Notes under the pieces: generated by a model
What the model saw: only the letters and a program-made list of their open reading frames with translations
Databases searched by the model: none
What the model was told of the DNA's origin: nothing
Source of the DNA: Thermococcus sp. 2319x1
GTDB lineage: Archaea > Methanobacteriota_B > Thermococci > Thermococcales > Thermococcaceae
Direction: 5' to 3'
Length of the DNA: 32,320 nt
NCBI RefSeq assembly: GCF_001484685.1
Contig: NZ_CP012200.1
Span: forward strand, 1 to 32,320
Shown: piece by piece, positions 1 through 5,407 of the stretch
How the letters are laid out: each line of letters begins with the position of its first letter
Numbering within the stretch: the first letter of the stretch is position 1
Made by a program: the position numbers and the translations under genes

Positions 1-265
1 TAACGAAGAGCCTCGCAACGCTTGAAGTCAAATCAGGTCTGAGGGAAATATTTCTACCTCCCTTGTCCTCAAAGGCATATAACTGCTCAACAACTTCCTC
101 CCCACTCCTCAACTCAAAGAGCTTTGTGTACTCGAAAGTTGGCGTGAGTATTTCCTTGAATCCATAAGCTTCAAAAACTTCCCTTATTTTCTCAAATACG
201 TACCTTCTCTTTGCCATATCCTCTGGAAGCAAGTCTCTCGTTCCTTTAACGCGCTGGATCTTCAT
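1..265 (-). CDS. hisS: Histidyl-tRNA synthetase, N-terminal part (runs off the window)
   Basis: The reverse complement from the ATG at 265 reads 88 codons without a stop to the window edge. The protein opens MKIQRVKGTRDLLPEDM, the standard class II HisRS start (KGTRDLLP, followed by TPTFEYTKLF). The segment around residues 75-85 (ISLRPDLTSSVAR) is the HisRS motif 2 region, where ATP and histidyl-adenylate are bound. The enzyme charges tRNA-His with histidine in the cytosol. The start is fixed by GGTGGGTGAG a few bases upstream. The marC-like gene ends 33 bases upstream on the same strand, so the two may share a transcript. A T/A-rich stretch near 296-302 could give hisS its own promoter. The catalytic core and anticodon-binding domain lie outside the window. 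Confidence 0.93.
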   Translation of the reverse strand, partial: MKIQRVKGTRDLLPEDMAKRRYVFEKIREVFEAYGFKEILTPTFEYTKLFELRSGEEVVEQLYAFEDKGGRNISLRPDLTSSVARLFV

Positions 266-298
266 ATCTCTCACCCACCATTTGGAATAAAGGGGAAG

Positions 299-913
299 TT
301 AAAAAGTTGTTGATGCCATGAGCTTTAGGAATATTCCTCCAACTCCTTCTACCATCATTTGGGCTCCAATGGCCATTGTAAAGAGACCGATTATCCTGAT
401 AAACACACCGAGCGTTGTTTTGCTTATATTCTCGACTGCATAGAGGGTTACTATCATTATGAGGGCCGTGGTCAGTATTGCTATCACAATAGCTAGGGCG
501 GAAACTTCTATTCCATATTCTGCCGTTAGCGTTATTGCAGTTGTAATCGCCGCTGGACCGGCTATTAACGGCGTAGCAACCGGAACTGCCGCTAAGGCGA
601 GGATGTTCTTTTCTTTCTTGAGAGTCACCATTCCACCGCCTTCCAGTGCCTCAAGACCTATCTTGAAGAGCACAAAGCCCCCTGCAACTCTAAGGGCATT
701 CAGGTCAATGTGGAATATATCCTGCAGTATTATCTTCCCCGCCAAGGCGAATAGGATTAGGAGAAAGAAGCCTATGAGGTTTGCCCTTATTATGAGCTGT
801 TTTATGTCCTCTATGTGGAAGTCTTCCCTAAGTAGGCTAACCAGGAGTATTTTATCGCTCGGGTCTATCATGATTATCATAAGCAATGCGGAGCTGAGAA
901 CTTCGGCTATCAT
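299..913 (-). CDS. MarC family (UPF0056) integral membrane protein
   Basis: A 204-residue, very hydrophobic protein with about six membrane helices. Family features visible are the N-terminal [13 protein letters not shown] segment, the central [16 protein letters not shown] helix, and [18 protein letters not shown], the conserved small-residue and proline loop typical of MarC proteins. Known members sit in the cytoplasmic membrane. Their transport function is unproven, and the name from multiple antibiotic resistance is historical. The ATG at 913 has only a weak GAGG upstream. A TATA box (TTTATAAA near 942-949) sits at the right distance for initiation close to this start. It lies directly upstream of hisS on the same strand. 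Confidence 0.85.
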   Translation of the reverse strand: MIAEVLSSALLMIIMIDPSDKILLVSLLREDFHIEDIKQLIIRANLIGFFLLILFALAGKIILQDIFHIDLNALRVAGGFVLFKIGLEALEGGGMVTLKKEKNILALAAVPVATPLIAGPAAITTAITLTAEYGIEVSALAIVIAILTTALIMIVTLYAVENISKTTLGVFIRIIGLFTMAIGAQMMVEGVGGIFLKLMASTTF

Positions 914-953
914 ATGCCTCGAAAAGTTTTCAAGGGATATTATTTATAAAGTT

Positions 954-1011
954 ATGCAATGATGAAACCGGCACTGGATGATTGGTGATTAAAGCTCGGT
1001 TGTCTGAGCAT
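954..1011 (+). ncRNA. Putative C/D box sRNA (2'-O-methylation guide)
   Basis: The spacer between the marC promoter and the tRNA promoter reads as a full archaeal C/D guide: C box ATGATGA (959-965), a 12-base guide (966-977), D' box ATGA (978-981, one change from CTGA), a 3-base spacer, C' box GTGATTA (985-991), a second 12-base guide (992-1003), and D box CTGA (1004-1007). ATGC at 954-957 can pair with GCAT at 1008-1011 as a terminal stem, with A958 bulged. Both guides have the length expected for L7Ae/Nop5/fibrillarin complexes. No convincing TATA box lies about 26 bases before 954, so its transcription is unclear. The targets are not identified. Confidence 0.6.
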
Positions 1012-1018
1012 TACAGAA

Positions 1019-1032
1019 AGATTTATAAACCA
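1019..1032 (+). promoter_or_regulatory. TATA box region for tRNA-Tyr
   Basis: The run TTTATAAA, flanked by purine-rich AGA upstream (BRE-like), is centred near 1026. This predicts initiation near 1052, about 20 bases before the mature 5' end of the tRNA, leaving a short leader for RNase P. Confidence 0.65.
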
Positions 1033-1071
1033 CTTCAAGATGAATAGTGATTGAGGGCTGGGCTGTAGGGT

Positions 1072-1149
1072 CCCGCGGTAGCCTAGCCTGGGAGTGGCGG
1101 CGGACTGTAGATCCGCAGGTCGCCGGTTCAAATCCGGCCCGCGGGACCA
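1072..1149 (+). tRNA. tRNA-Tyr (anticodon GTA), CCA encoded, no intron
   Basis: The acceptor strands CCCGCGG (1072-1078) and CCGCGGG (1139-1145) pair perfectly over 7 bp. They are followed by discriminator A1146 and a genomic CCA (1147-1149). The anticodon stem GCGGA/TCCGC (1100-1104 and 1112-1116) closes the loop CTGTAGA with anticodon GTA at 1107-1109, reading Tyr codons. The T arm is GCCGG-TTCAAAT-CCGGC. The C1-G72 pair and A73 match archaeal tyrosine identity elements. The loop is uninterrupted, so EndA encoded elsewhere in this window is not needed for this tRNA. It ends 8 bases before the stop codon of the convergent small gene at 1158. Confidence 0.98.
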
Positions 1150-1157
1150 CCAAAATT

Positions 1158-1346
1158 CTATAACCTTTGGAGTTCCTTGATCTTCTGAAGCTCAATTCTC
1201 AAAAGCTCCACGTCCTGCAGAATTTCTTTTAAGCTCTGTTCAATGTAGTTTATGCGTTCTTCAAGGATATCTAAAGCTTCTAACCTTTTCTCGATAAATT
1301 CTATCTTTTTCTGCAGCTCAGCGATTTTATTTTCCGGCTCTCCCAT
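1158..1346 (-). CDS. Small coiled-coil protein of unknown function
   Basis: A 62-residue protein made almost entirely of charged heptads (ENKIAELQKKIEFIEKRLEAL, continuing to IELQKIKELQRL), so it should form one long coiled coil, probably oligomeric. I recognise no family. Its size and composition resemble prefoldin-like or regulatory coiled coils, but nothing specific identifies one. The ATG at 1346 is preceded by GGGGAAG, an acceptable binding site. It stands alone, convergent with tRNA-Tyr and divergent from the lipoprotein gene. Good heptad regularity and a start with an upstream site support a real gene, but the short length leaves some doubt. Confidence 0.62.
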   Translation of the reverse strand: MGEPENKIAELQKKIEFIEKRLEALDILEERINYIEQSLKEILQDVELLRIELQKIKELQRL

Positions 1347-1434
1347 TGGCTTCCCCTTAAGTACCTTCTCTTTCTCTCCTATTCAATTTTTCTCTAAGCG
1401 GAAGACGTATAAGGGAAGGATGTCATTTATCATC

Positions 1435-2484
1435 ATGGGCTCAAAGGTAATTGTACTGCTACTTTTCCTCTCCATGATCAGCGGGTGTATTTCTTACCCC
1501 CGGGTATCTCCTACAGTCAACAATATTCCCACCGAGGAATGTGGTGATGTCGATTATTACTTCTTGGGCTCTGCCATAGAATGCACAATAACTCCAGAAG
1601 AAATAGAGGCCCTTCTTCCAGTTGCAGGTGAGCTAAAGGAGGGGGACATAAGAGAGGATGTGTGGAAAATCCTCGAGTGGGAGGAGAGTAAGATAGAATA
1701 CGATTTTGAAAAAGCCTCCCTTCCCCCTGCAAAGATAACCACTTATCCAACAGGGAAGGTAGAGATAAGCGGAGGATCAAAAATCCAGAGTCCTTCAGAA
1801 ACTGTTAATCTTGGAAGGGGAATATGTACGGATTATACAGTTCTAACGCTTGCCCTGTTATTTGCAACGAACTACACTGAAGCTTACGCCCTTGAAATAA
1901 ATTTTGAAAACAGCGAGACAGGCCATGCAGCAGCTTTGGTAAAGATTGATGGAAAGTTTTTTGTTTTGGATCAGAGACCTCCAGTCATGGACTTGGGGAG
2001 CTATTACCTTCACTGGAAGAAGGTTGAAGGAAAGACGATCTCAAATGCCACCCTTTATCGGGTTCTGTGGAACAACGGAGCAAAAGTTGAAAAGATTGGA
2101 ATCTTCCATCCATCGGACTTCCTGAGAGAGGACTACACTTTCACGAACTTTGATGCAAGCAGACTTGCATTTGATCTTATGGAGGCTATTGAGGATGATT
2201 TTCCAAATCTGAGAAAAGATGAAAACCTCAAATCTGGAAAACCTATCGGATATTCCTCTGGAAAAAGGTGGGGGATGACCTTTCCAAATTTCGCCATGTA
2301 CTATAACCCGGAGTTCCACGAGCAGTTTGTGGGCCAAATTTACTCTAACTTAAAAGATACCCCCGAAATTCTGGCGGATTTGGGGGATCATAGCTATTTC
2401 TGGGTCGATGTGAAGGCTGAAGGAGACGACCTTAAGATAGAGCTTGTTTTGGTAAAAGGTGATCAAAAATCTTTTAACCTTTGA
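1435..2484 (+). CDS. Lipoprotein with transglutaminase-like (papain-like cysteine peptidase) domain
   Basis: The 349-residue protein starts with a short signal: a lysine at residue 4, a hydrophobic core, then the lipobox MISGC with the lipid-modified cysteine at residue 18. The mature protein should be anchored on the outer face of the membrane. A transglutaminase-core triad is visible: Cys131 in RGICTDYTVL, His164 in TGHAAAL and Asp179 in VLDQRPP, in the right order and spacing. Archaeal members of this fold are usually predicted peptidases or amidases rather than cross-linkers; the substrate is unknown. The reading frame is open back to 1252, but that part overlaps the divergent gene and lacks a signal. 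ATG 1420 is an alternative start. A TATA-like GTATAAG near 1408 fits nearly leaderless initiation at 1435. The tfx-type gene follows within 26 bases. Confidence 0.75.
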   Translation: MGSKVIVLLLFLSMISGCISYPRVSPTVNNIPTEECGDVDYYFLGSAIECTITPEEIEALLPVAGELKEGDIREDVWKILEWEESKIEYDFEKASLPPAKITTYPTGKVEISGGSKIQSPSETVNLGRGICTDYTVLTLALLFATNYTEAYALEINFENSETGHAAALVKIDGKFFVLDQRPPVMDLGSYYLHWKKVEGKTISNATLYRVLWNNGAKVEKIGIFHPSDFLREDYTFTNFDASRLAFDLMEAIEDDFPNLRKDENLKSGKPIGYSSGKRWGMTFPNFAMYYNPEFHEQFVGQIYSNLKDTPEILADLGDHSYFWVDVKAEGDDLKIELVLVKGDQKSFNL

Positions 2485-2510
2485 AATCAAGTTAAATTAT
2501 GGTGTTTAAA

Positions 2511-2945
2511 ATGAAGACCTTCCTTACAGAACAGCAGATCAGAATACTGCGTTTGAGAGCTAAAGGGTTAAAACAAAGTGAAATAGCCGAAATTTTGGGC
2601 ACGAGCAGAGCAAACATAAGCATTCTCGAAAAGCGTGCGTTGGAGAAAATTGAAAAAGCCAGAAATACCCTTCTGCTCTGGGAACATATAAACTCCAAAG
2701 TTGCCATTGAGGTTAAAAAAGGAGAGGACATATTTAGGGTTCCGGACAGGCTTTTTGAGAAAGCCGACGAGGTTGGAATAAAAGTCCCATACACAACCGC
2801 GGAAATCATAGCCTTTCTTGTTGATAACGCTCCAATAGAGGATAGAATAGCAAAAAGGGACTTTGTTCTATTTTTAGATACTCAAAATAGGCTCAAAGTG
2901 AGTGAACATTTACTGGAGAAGCTTGAGGAGATAGGGGAGGATTAA
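2511..2945 (+). CDS. Tfx family helix-turn-helix transcriptional regulator
   Basis: A 144-residue protein. Residues 3-50 form a sigma-70 region 4-like helix-turn-helix (LTEQQIRILRLRAKGLKQS, then EIAEILGTSRANISILEKRA) as in Methanothermobacter Tfx, the activator proposed for the molybdenum formylmethanofuran dehydrogenase operon. The C-terminal part (IFRVPDRLFEKADEVGIKVP) is the family's conserved tail. I place the start at ATG 2511, because GGTG lies 6 bases upstream; an in-frame ATG at 2499 adds four residues. It follows the lipoprotein gene closely and may be co-transcribed. Its 3' end overlaps the convergent lrgB by 36 bases. The target genes are unknown. Confidence 0.87.
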   Translation: MKTFLTEQQIRILRLRAKGLKQSEIAEILGTSRANISILEKRALEKIEKARNTLLLWEHINSKVAIEVKKGEDIFRVPDRLFEKADEVGIKVPYTTAEIIAFLVDNAPIEDRIAKRDFVLFLDTQNRLKVSEHLLEKLEEIGED

Positions 2946-3584
2946 GGAAGTAAAAACGCCGTTTAGTGCCATTGCGAGTCCGCTGACTGCTCCCGAAAGT
3001 TCATCGTCCAGTATTATTCTTGCAGTTCCGAGTCCATGGGAGGTAACTCCCATCGCAAGCCCCCTGGCTACTCTATCCTTTATTTTGAAAGCATTTAGCA
3101 TCTCGATTCCGATGGCGTTCCCAAGTATTCCCGTTAGTATGACAAGAACTGCCGTTAATGCTGGTATGCCCCCTATCTTTTCGCTGACGCCAATAGCTAT
3201 TGCCGTTGTAATGCTCTTGGGGGCGATGCTTAGAAGGACGCTCTCACTTCCTCCTAAAAGCTTTGCAACATAAAATGCGCTTAGGATTGCTAGTGTACCG
3301 CCGAATGCTATTCCCGCAAATATCTGCTTTGAGTACTCCTTTATTATTTCTCTCTGCTTATAGAGGGGAACGGCTAAGCTAACCACCGCCGGGCCTAAAA
3401 AGAAGCTTAAAATCTTGGCACTTTCCATGTAGCTCTCGTAGCTAATCCCAGTCAGGTGTAAAATCGATGCTATTGCAATTATGGAAAGCATAACGGGATT
3501 TAAATAAAAGGCTCTTTTCTTCTCATAAAGCCTTGAAAAGAGGTAAAAAACTGCAATCGTTAAAAAAATTCCAAGGGCGTTCAT
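2910..3584 (-). CDS. lrgB: LrgB/CidB family membrane protein
   Basis: A 224-residue protein with about seven membrane helices. It carries the LrgB signature: FFLGPAVVSLAVPLYKQ near residue 63, LSIAPKSITTAIAIGVSEKI near 118 and GVTSHGLGTARIILDDE near 178. In bacteria LrgAB and CidAB modulate murein hydrolase export or act as carriers for pyruvate and overflow metabolites. Archaea lack murein, so a transport role is more likely here. It overlaps lrgA by four bases (ATGA), with GAGGTGGGG inside the end of lrgA as its binding site, so translation is coupled. The 3' end overlaps tfx. Confidence 0.9.
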   Translation of the reverse strand: MNALGIFLTIAVFYLFSRLYEKKRAFYLNPVMLSIIAIASILHLTGISYESYMESAKILSFFLGPAVVSLAVPLYKQREIIKEYSKQIFAGIAFGGTLAILSAFYVAKLLGGSESVLLSIAPKSITTAIAIGVSEKIGGIPALTAVLVILTGILGNAIGIEMLNAFKIKDRVARGLAMGVTSHGLGTARIILDDELSGAVSGLAMALNGVFTSLILPYLLKLLQ

Positions 3585-3928
3585 CTTCCCCCACCTCTTA
3601 AAAGTTCAACTAACTTGGCTGTTAAAATCAATGTCAGGGCAAAGCTTATGACCAAAGCTCCAAAAATTGGAACCGCTTGACTTTTTATGAGTCCCCAGTA
3701 GGAGATAACCCCAACTCCCGGCGGGATGAACATCACGCTCATATTTCTTATGAGGAATTCTGCCTCTCTTTCAACGTCTCTTAGCTTTATAACGTTAAAC
3801 AATAGTGCAAAAGTCAGCAGGACCATTCCGATAACGTTTCCCGGGATTGGGAGATTAAATACTTCGCTCAGGATTTCTCCAATAAAGAGAAAACCGAATA
3901 TTATTGTAAGCCCCTTGTACATAGGCAT
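3581..3928 (-). CDS. lrgA: LrgA/CidA family holin-like membrane protein
   Basis: A 115-residue protein with four predicted membrane helices and the family features GEILSEVFNLPIPGNVIGMV (residues 16-36) and MFIPPGVGVISYW (residues 66-78). It is the small, holin-like partner of LrgB; together they probably form a membrane channel or carrier. I use ATG 3928; a TTG one codon upstream and an ATG at 3922 are alternatives. No clear binding site is seen. A TATA-like CTTTTTATC near 3952-3959 would place initiation close to the start, suggesting a leaderless mRNA for the lrgA-lrgB pair. Confidence 0.88.
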   Translation of the reverse strand: MPMYKGLTIIFGFLFIGEILSEVFNLPIPGNVIGMVLLTFALLFNVIKLRDVEREAEFLIRNMSVMFIPPGVGVISYWGLIKSQAVPIFGALVISFALTLILTAKLVELLRGGGR

Positions 3929-3967
3929 CAAAGAAACTAAGAATTGAAAAGATAAAAAGCTAACGAA

Positions 3968-4363
3968 TCACTCAAAGATCGCTATTGCTTCTATCTCTAC
4001 CTTAACTCCCTTTGGCAGTTTTCCCACCTCTACTACTGCCCTGGCTGGCTTTGAATGCCCAAAGTATTCTTCGTACACCTTGTTGAACTCTTCAAAGTCT
4101 TTTATATCCTCCAAGTAAACGTTGACCTTTACCACATCATCTACCGTTGCTCCCGCAGCTTCTAGGATTGCTATTAGGTTCTCTATTGCCTGTCTTGCCT
4201 GTTCCTTTATGTCGCCTTTAACAACTTCTCCCGTCTCTGGGTTTATTGGAATCTGCCCTGAGATGAAGAGTATCTTGTCGGGATTCTCAACTAGAACTGC
4301 CTGGCTGTAGGGCCCTATTGGTTTTGGGGCATTTTCGGTATAAATTGCACTCTTCTTTACCAT
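3968..4363 (-). CDS. ridA: RidA family 2-iminobutanoate/2-iminopropanoate deaminase
   Basis: A 131-residue protein of the YjgF/YER057c/UK114 family. The motifs [11 protein letters not shown] (residues 13-23), [11 protein letters not shown] (32-42) and [20 protein letters not shown] (104-123) are diagnostic. Arg108 in ARAVVEV is the residue that holds the carboxylate of the imine. RidA hydrolyses reactive enamine/imine intermediates released by PLP enzymes in the cytosol, working as a trimer. The ATG at 4363 is preceded by GGAGGT 7 bases away, a strong site; an upstream in-frame TTG at 4378 would contain that site and is rejected. A TATA-like TTTTTAATAA near 4400-4411 is well placed. Confidence 0.95.
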   Translation of the reverse strand: MVKKSAIYTENAPKPIGPYSQAVLVENPDKILFISGQIPINPETGEVVKGDIKEQARQAIENLIAILEAAGATVDDVVKVNVYLEDIKDFEEFNKVYEEYFGHSKPARAVVEVGKLPKGVKVEIEAIAIFE

Positions 4364-4424
4364 CTCCCCCACCTCCAAATTTTATTATACAATTGTTATT
4401 AAAAACTTTTCGGAAAAAAGAAGA

Positions 4425-4494
4425 GAGAATCAGCGAAGCGAAGAGTCCTCATCGTTTCCCTCGGGTGTCCTCGGCCTCATCATCCCCTATTCTC
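4425..4494 (-). ncRNA. Putative C/D box sRNA at the 3' end of the DUF2666 gene
   Basis: Reading the minus strand: C box ATGATGA (4483-4477), a 12-base guide (4476-4465), D' box CCGA (4464-4461, one change), a 5-base spacer, C' box ACGATGA (4455-4449, one change), a 15-base interval (4448-4434), and D box CTGA (4433-4430). GAGAAT (4494-4489) can pair with ATTCTC (4430-4425) as a closing stem. It begins directly after the stop codon of the upstream gene on the same strand, so it could be processed from that mRNA's 3' end. The longer second guide and two degenerate internal boxes make it weaker than the other candidates. Confidence 0.48.
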
Positions 4495-5286
4495 CTAACT
4501 CCTCTCAAGGTACTTTTCAAGGGACTTTGAGGGGACGTCAATTGAAAGCCCCATCTTCTGGAGGGCGGTTCTTAGGGCGTAGATTTTTGCATGTTCTGCG
4601 AATTCTTTTGGTGCATAATGCTCTATTGGAATGTGGAAGAGCTTATCTACGAGTGTTTTTATCTCGCTCTCACTTTTAACCTTCTTCACATCTCCAAACC
4701 ACTGTTCTATTCCTTTCGAATCTATCTCGGCATACAAGGGGATCTTCGCGACAGTTGTCTCATTTATGCTTGCTAAAATCCTTGCAACATCCGCCATTGG
4801 AGTTTTATCGTCTATTATAAGCCTTTTCACGACTACCCAGCTTCCATGTTTGGCTGTGAAGTTTACATGTTCATCGTGATATATGAGCGTGGTTCTCAGG
4901 TCTGTTATGGGGTCTTCTGGATAACTAACGGAAAGCTTCTTTGAGAGTGCTTCCCTTGTTAGCAACGCTTTTGCAACGTCCAGAAGGAGTTTTTTGAGCT
5001 TTTTGTCCTCTTCGAATATCATCGAATTAAGTTTTCTTGATGTTCCTGGAGATTTCAGGGTTTCTAAGGCTTCCCAGACTTCTTTCTTTCCTATTTCCTC
5101 TGCTAGGCTCACTATCCCAGCAACGTTCATGACCTCTGTTAGATATTCGGGTATCTTCAGGGTTGCGGTATTTGAGACACTCGCAAGGAAGTGGGCTATC
5201 TCGTGTTTTTCCATTGCTAGCAACTTATCCCCGACCTTCCAGTTCTTGTGGTTTGCCGTGAAAGCTATGTGATCTTCGATTTTCAT
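4495..5286 (-). CDS. DUF2666 family protein with internal duplication
   Basis: A 263-residue soluble protein, which I recognise as the archaeal DUF2666 family of unknown function. Two halves repeat one pattern: residues near 6-45 (HIAFTANHKNWKVGDKLL, then HFLASVSNTATLKIPEYL) and near 138-185 (HVNFTAKHGSWVVVKRLI, then ARILASINETTVAKIPLYAE). This shows an internal duplication. No catalytic motif, signal or membrane segment is visible. ATG 5286 is chosen because GGGTGAT lies just upstream; a GTG three codons earlier overlaps that site. It is divergent from lon and followed by a putative C/D sRNA. Confidence 0.8.
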   Translation of the reverse strand: MKIEDHIAFTANHKNWKVGDKLLAMEKHEIAHFLASVSNTATLKIPEYLTEVMNVAGIVSLAEEIGKKEVWEALETLKSPGTSRKLNSMIFEEDKKLKKLLLDVAKALLTREALSKKLSVSYPEDPITDLRTTLIYHDEHVNFTAKHGSWVVVKRLIIDDKTPMADVARILASINETTVAKIPLYAEIDSKGIEQWFGDVKKVKSESEIKTLVDKLFHIPIEHYAPKEFAEHAKIYALRTALQKMGLSIDVPSKSLEKYLERS

Positions 5287-5356
5287 CTCTATCACCCATT
5301 ATCTTTTTGGATTCCTATTATTTTAGCTTTTCTAAACTTGTCGATCTTCTTTAAAA

Positions 5357-5369
5357 AAAGTTTATAAGC
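5357..5369 (+). promoter_or_regulatory. BRE/TATA promoter of lonB
   Basis: AAAAAG followed by TTTATAA (5361-5367) is a strong archaeal BRE/TATA pair. Initiation would fall near 5390, leaving a leader of about 18 bases that contains the GAGGTGAGG ribosome binding site before the TTG start at 5408. Confidence 0.75.
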
Positions 5370-5407
5370 TCACTCAAGCAACCGTAGTTTGAGAGAGGTG
5401 AGGCATT

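Noticed and set aside
1072-1149. A possible intron in tRNA-Tyr, given endA in the window
   Set aside because: The anticodon stem and seven-base loop are continuous and the tRNA has normal length.
1252-1434. An N-terminal extension of the lipoprotein gene back to 1252
   Set aside because: It runs antisense through the coiled-coil gene and its promoter. The lipoprotein signal begins at 1420 or 1435, so the extension is only an open frame.
2190-2245. A C/D-like string (ATGATT, CTGA, GATGA, CTGG) inside the lipoprotein gene
   Set aside because: The first interval is only about 7 bases, the boxes are off consensus, and it lies within coding sequence.
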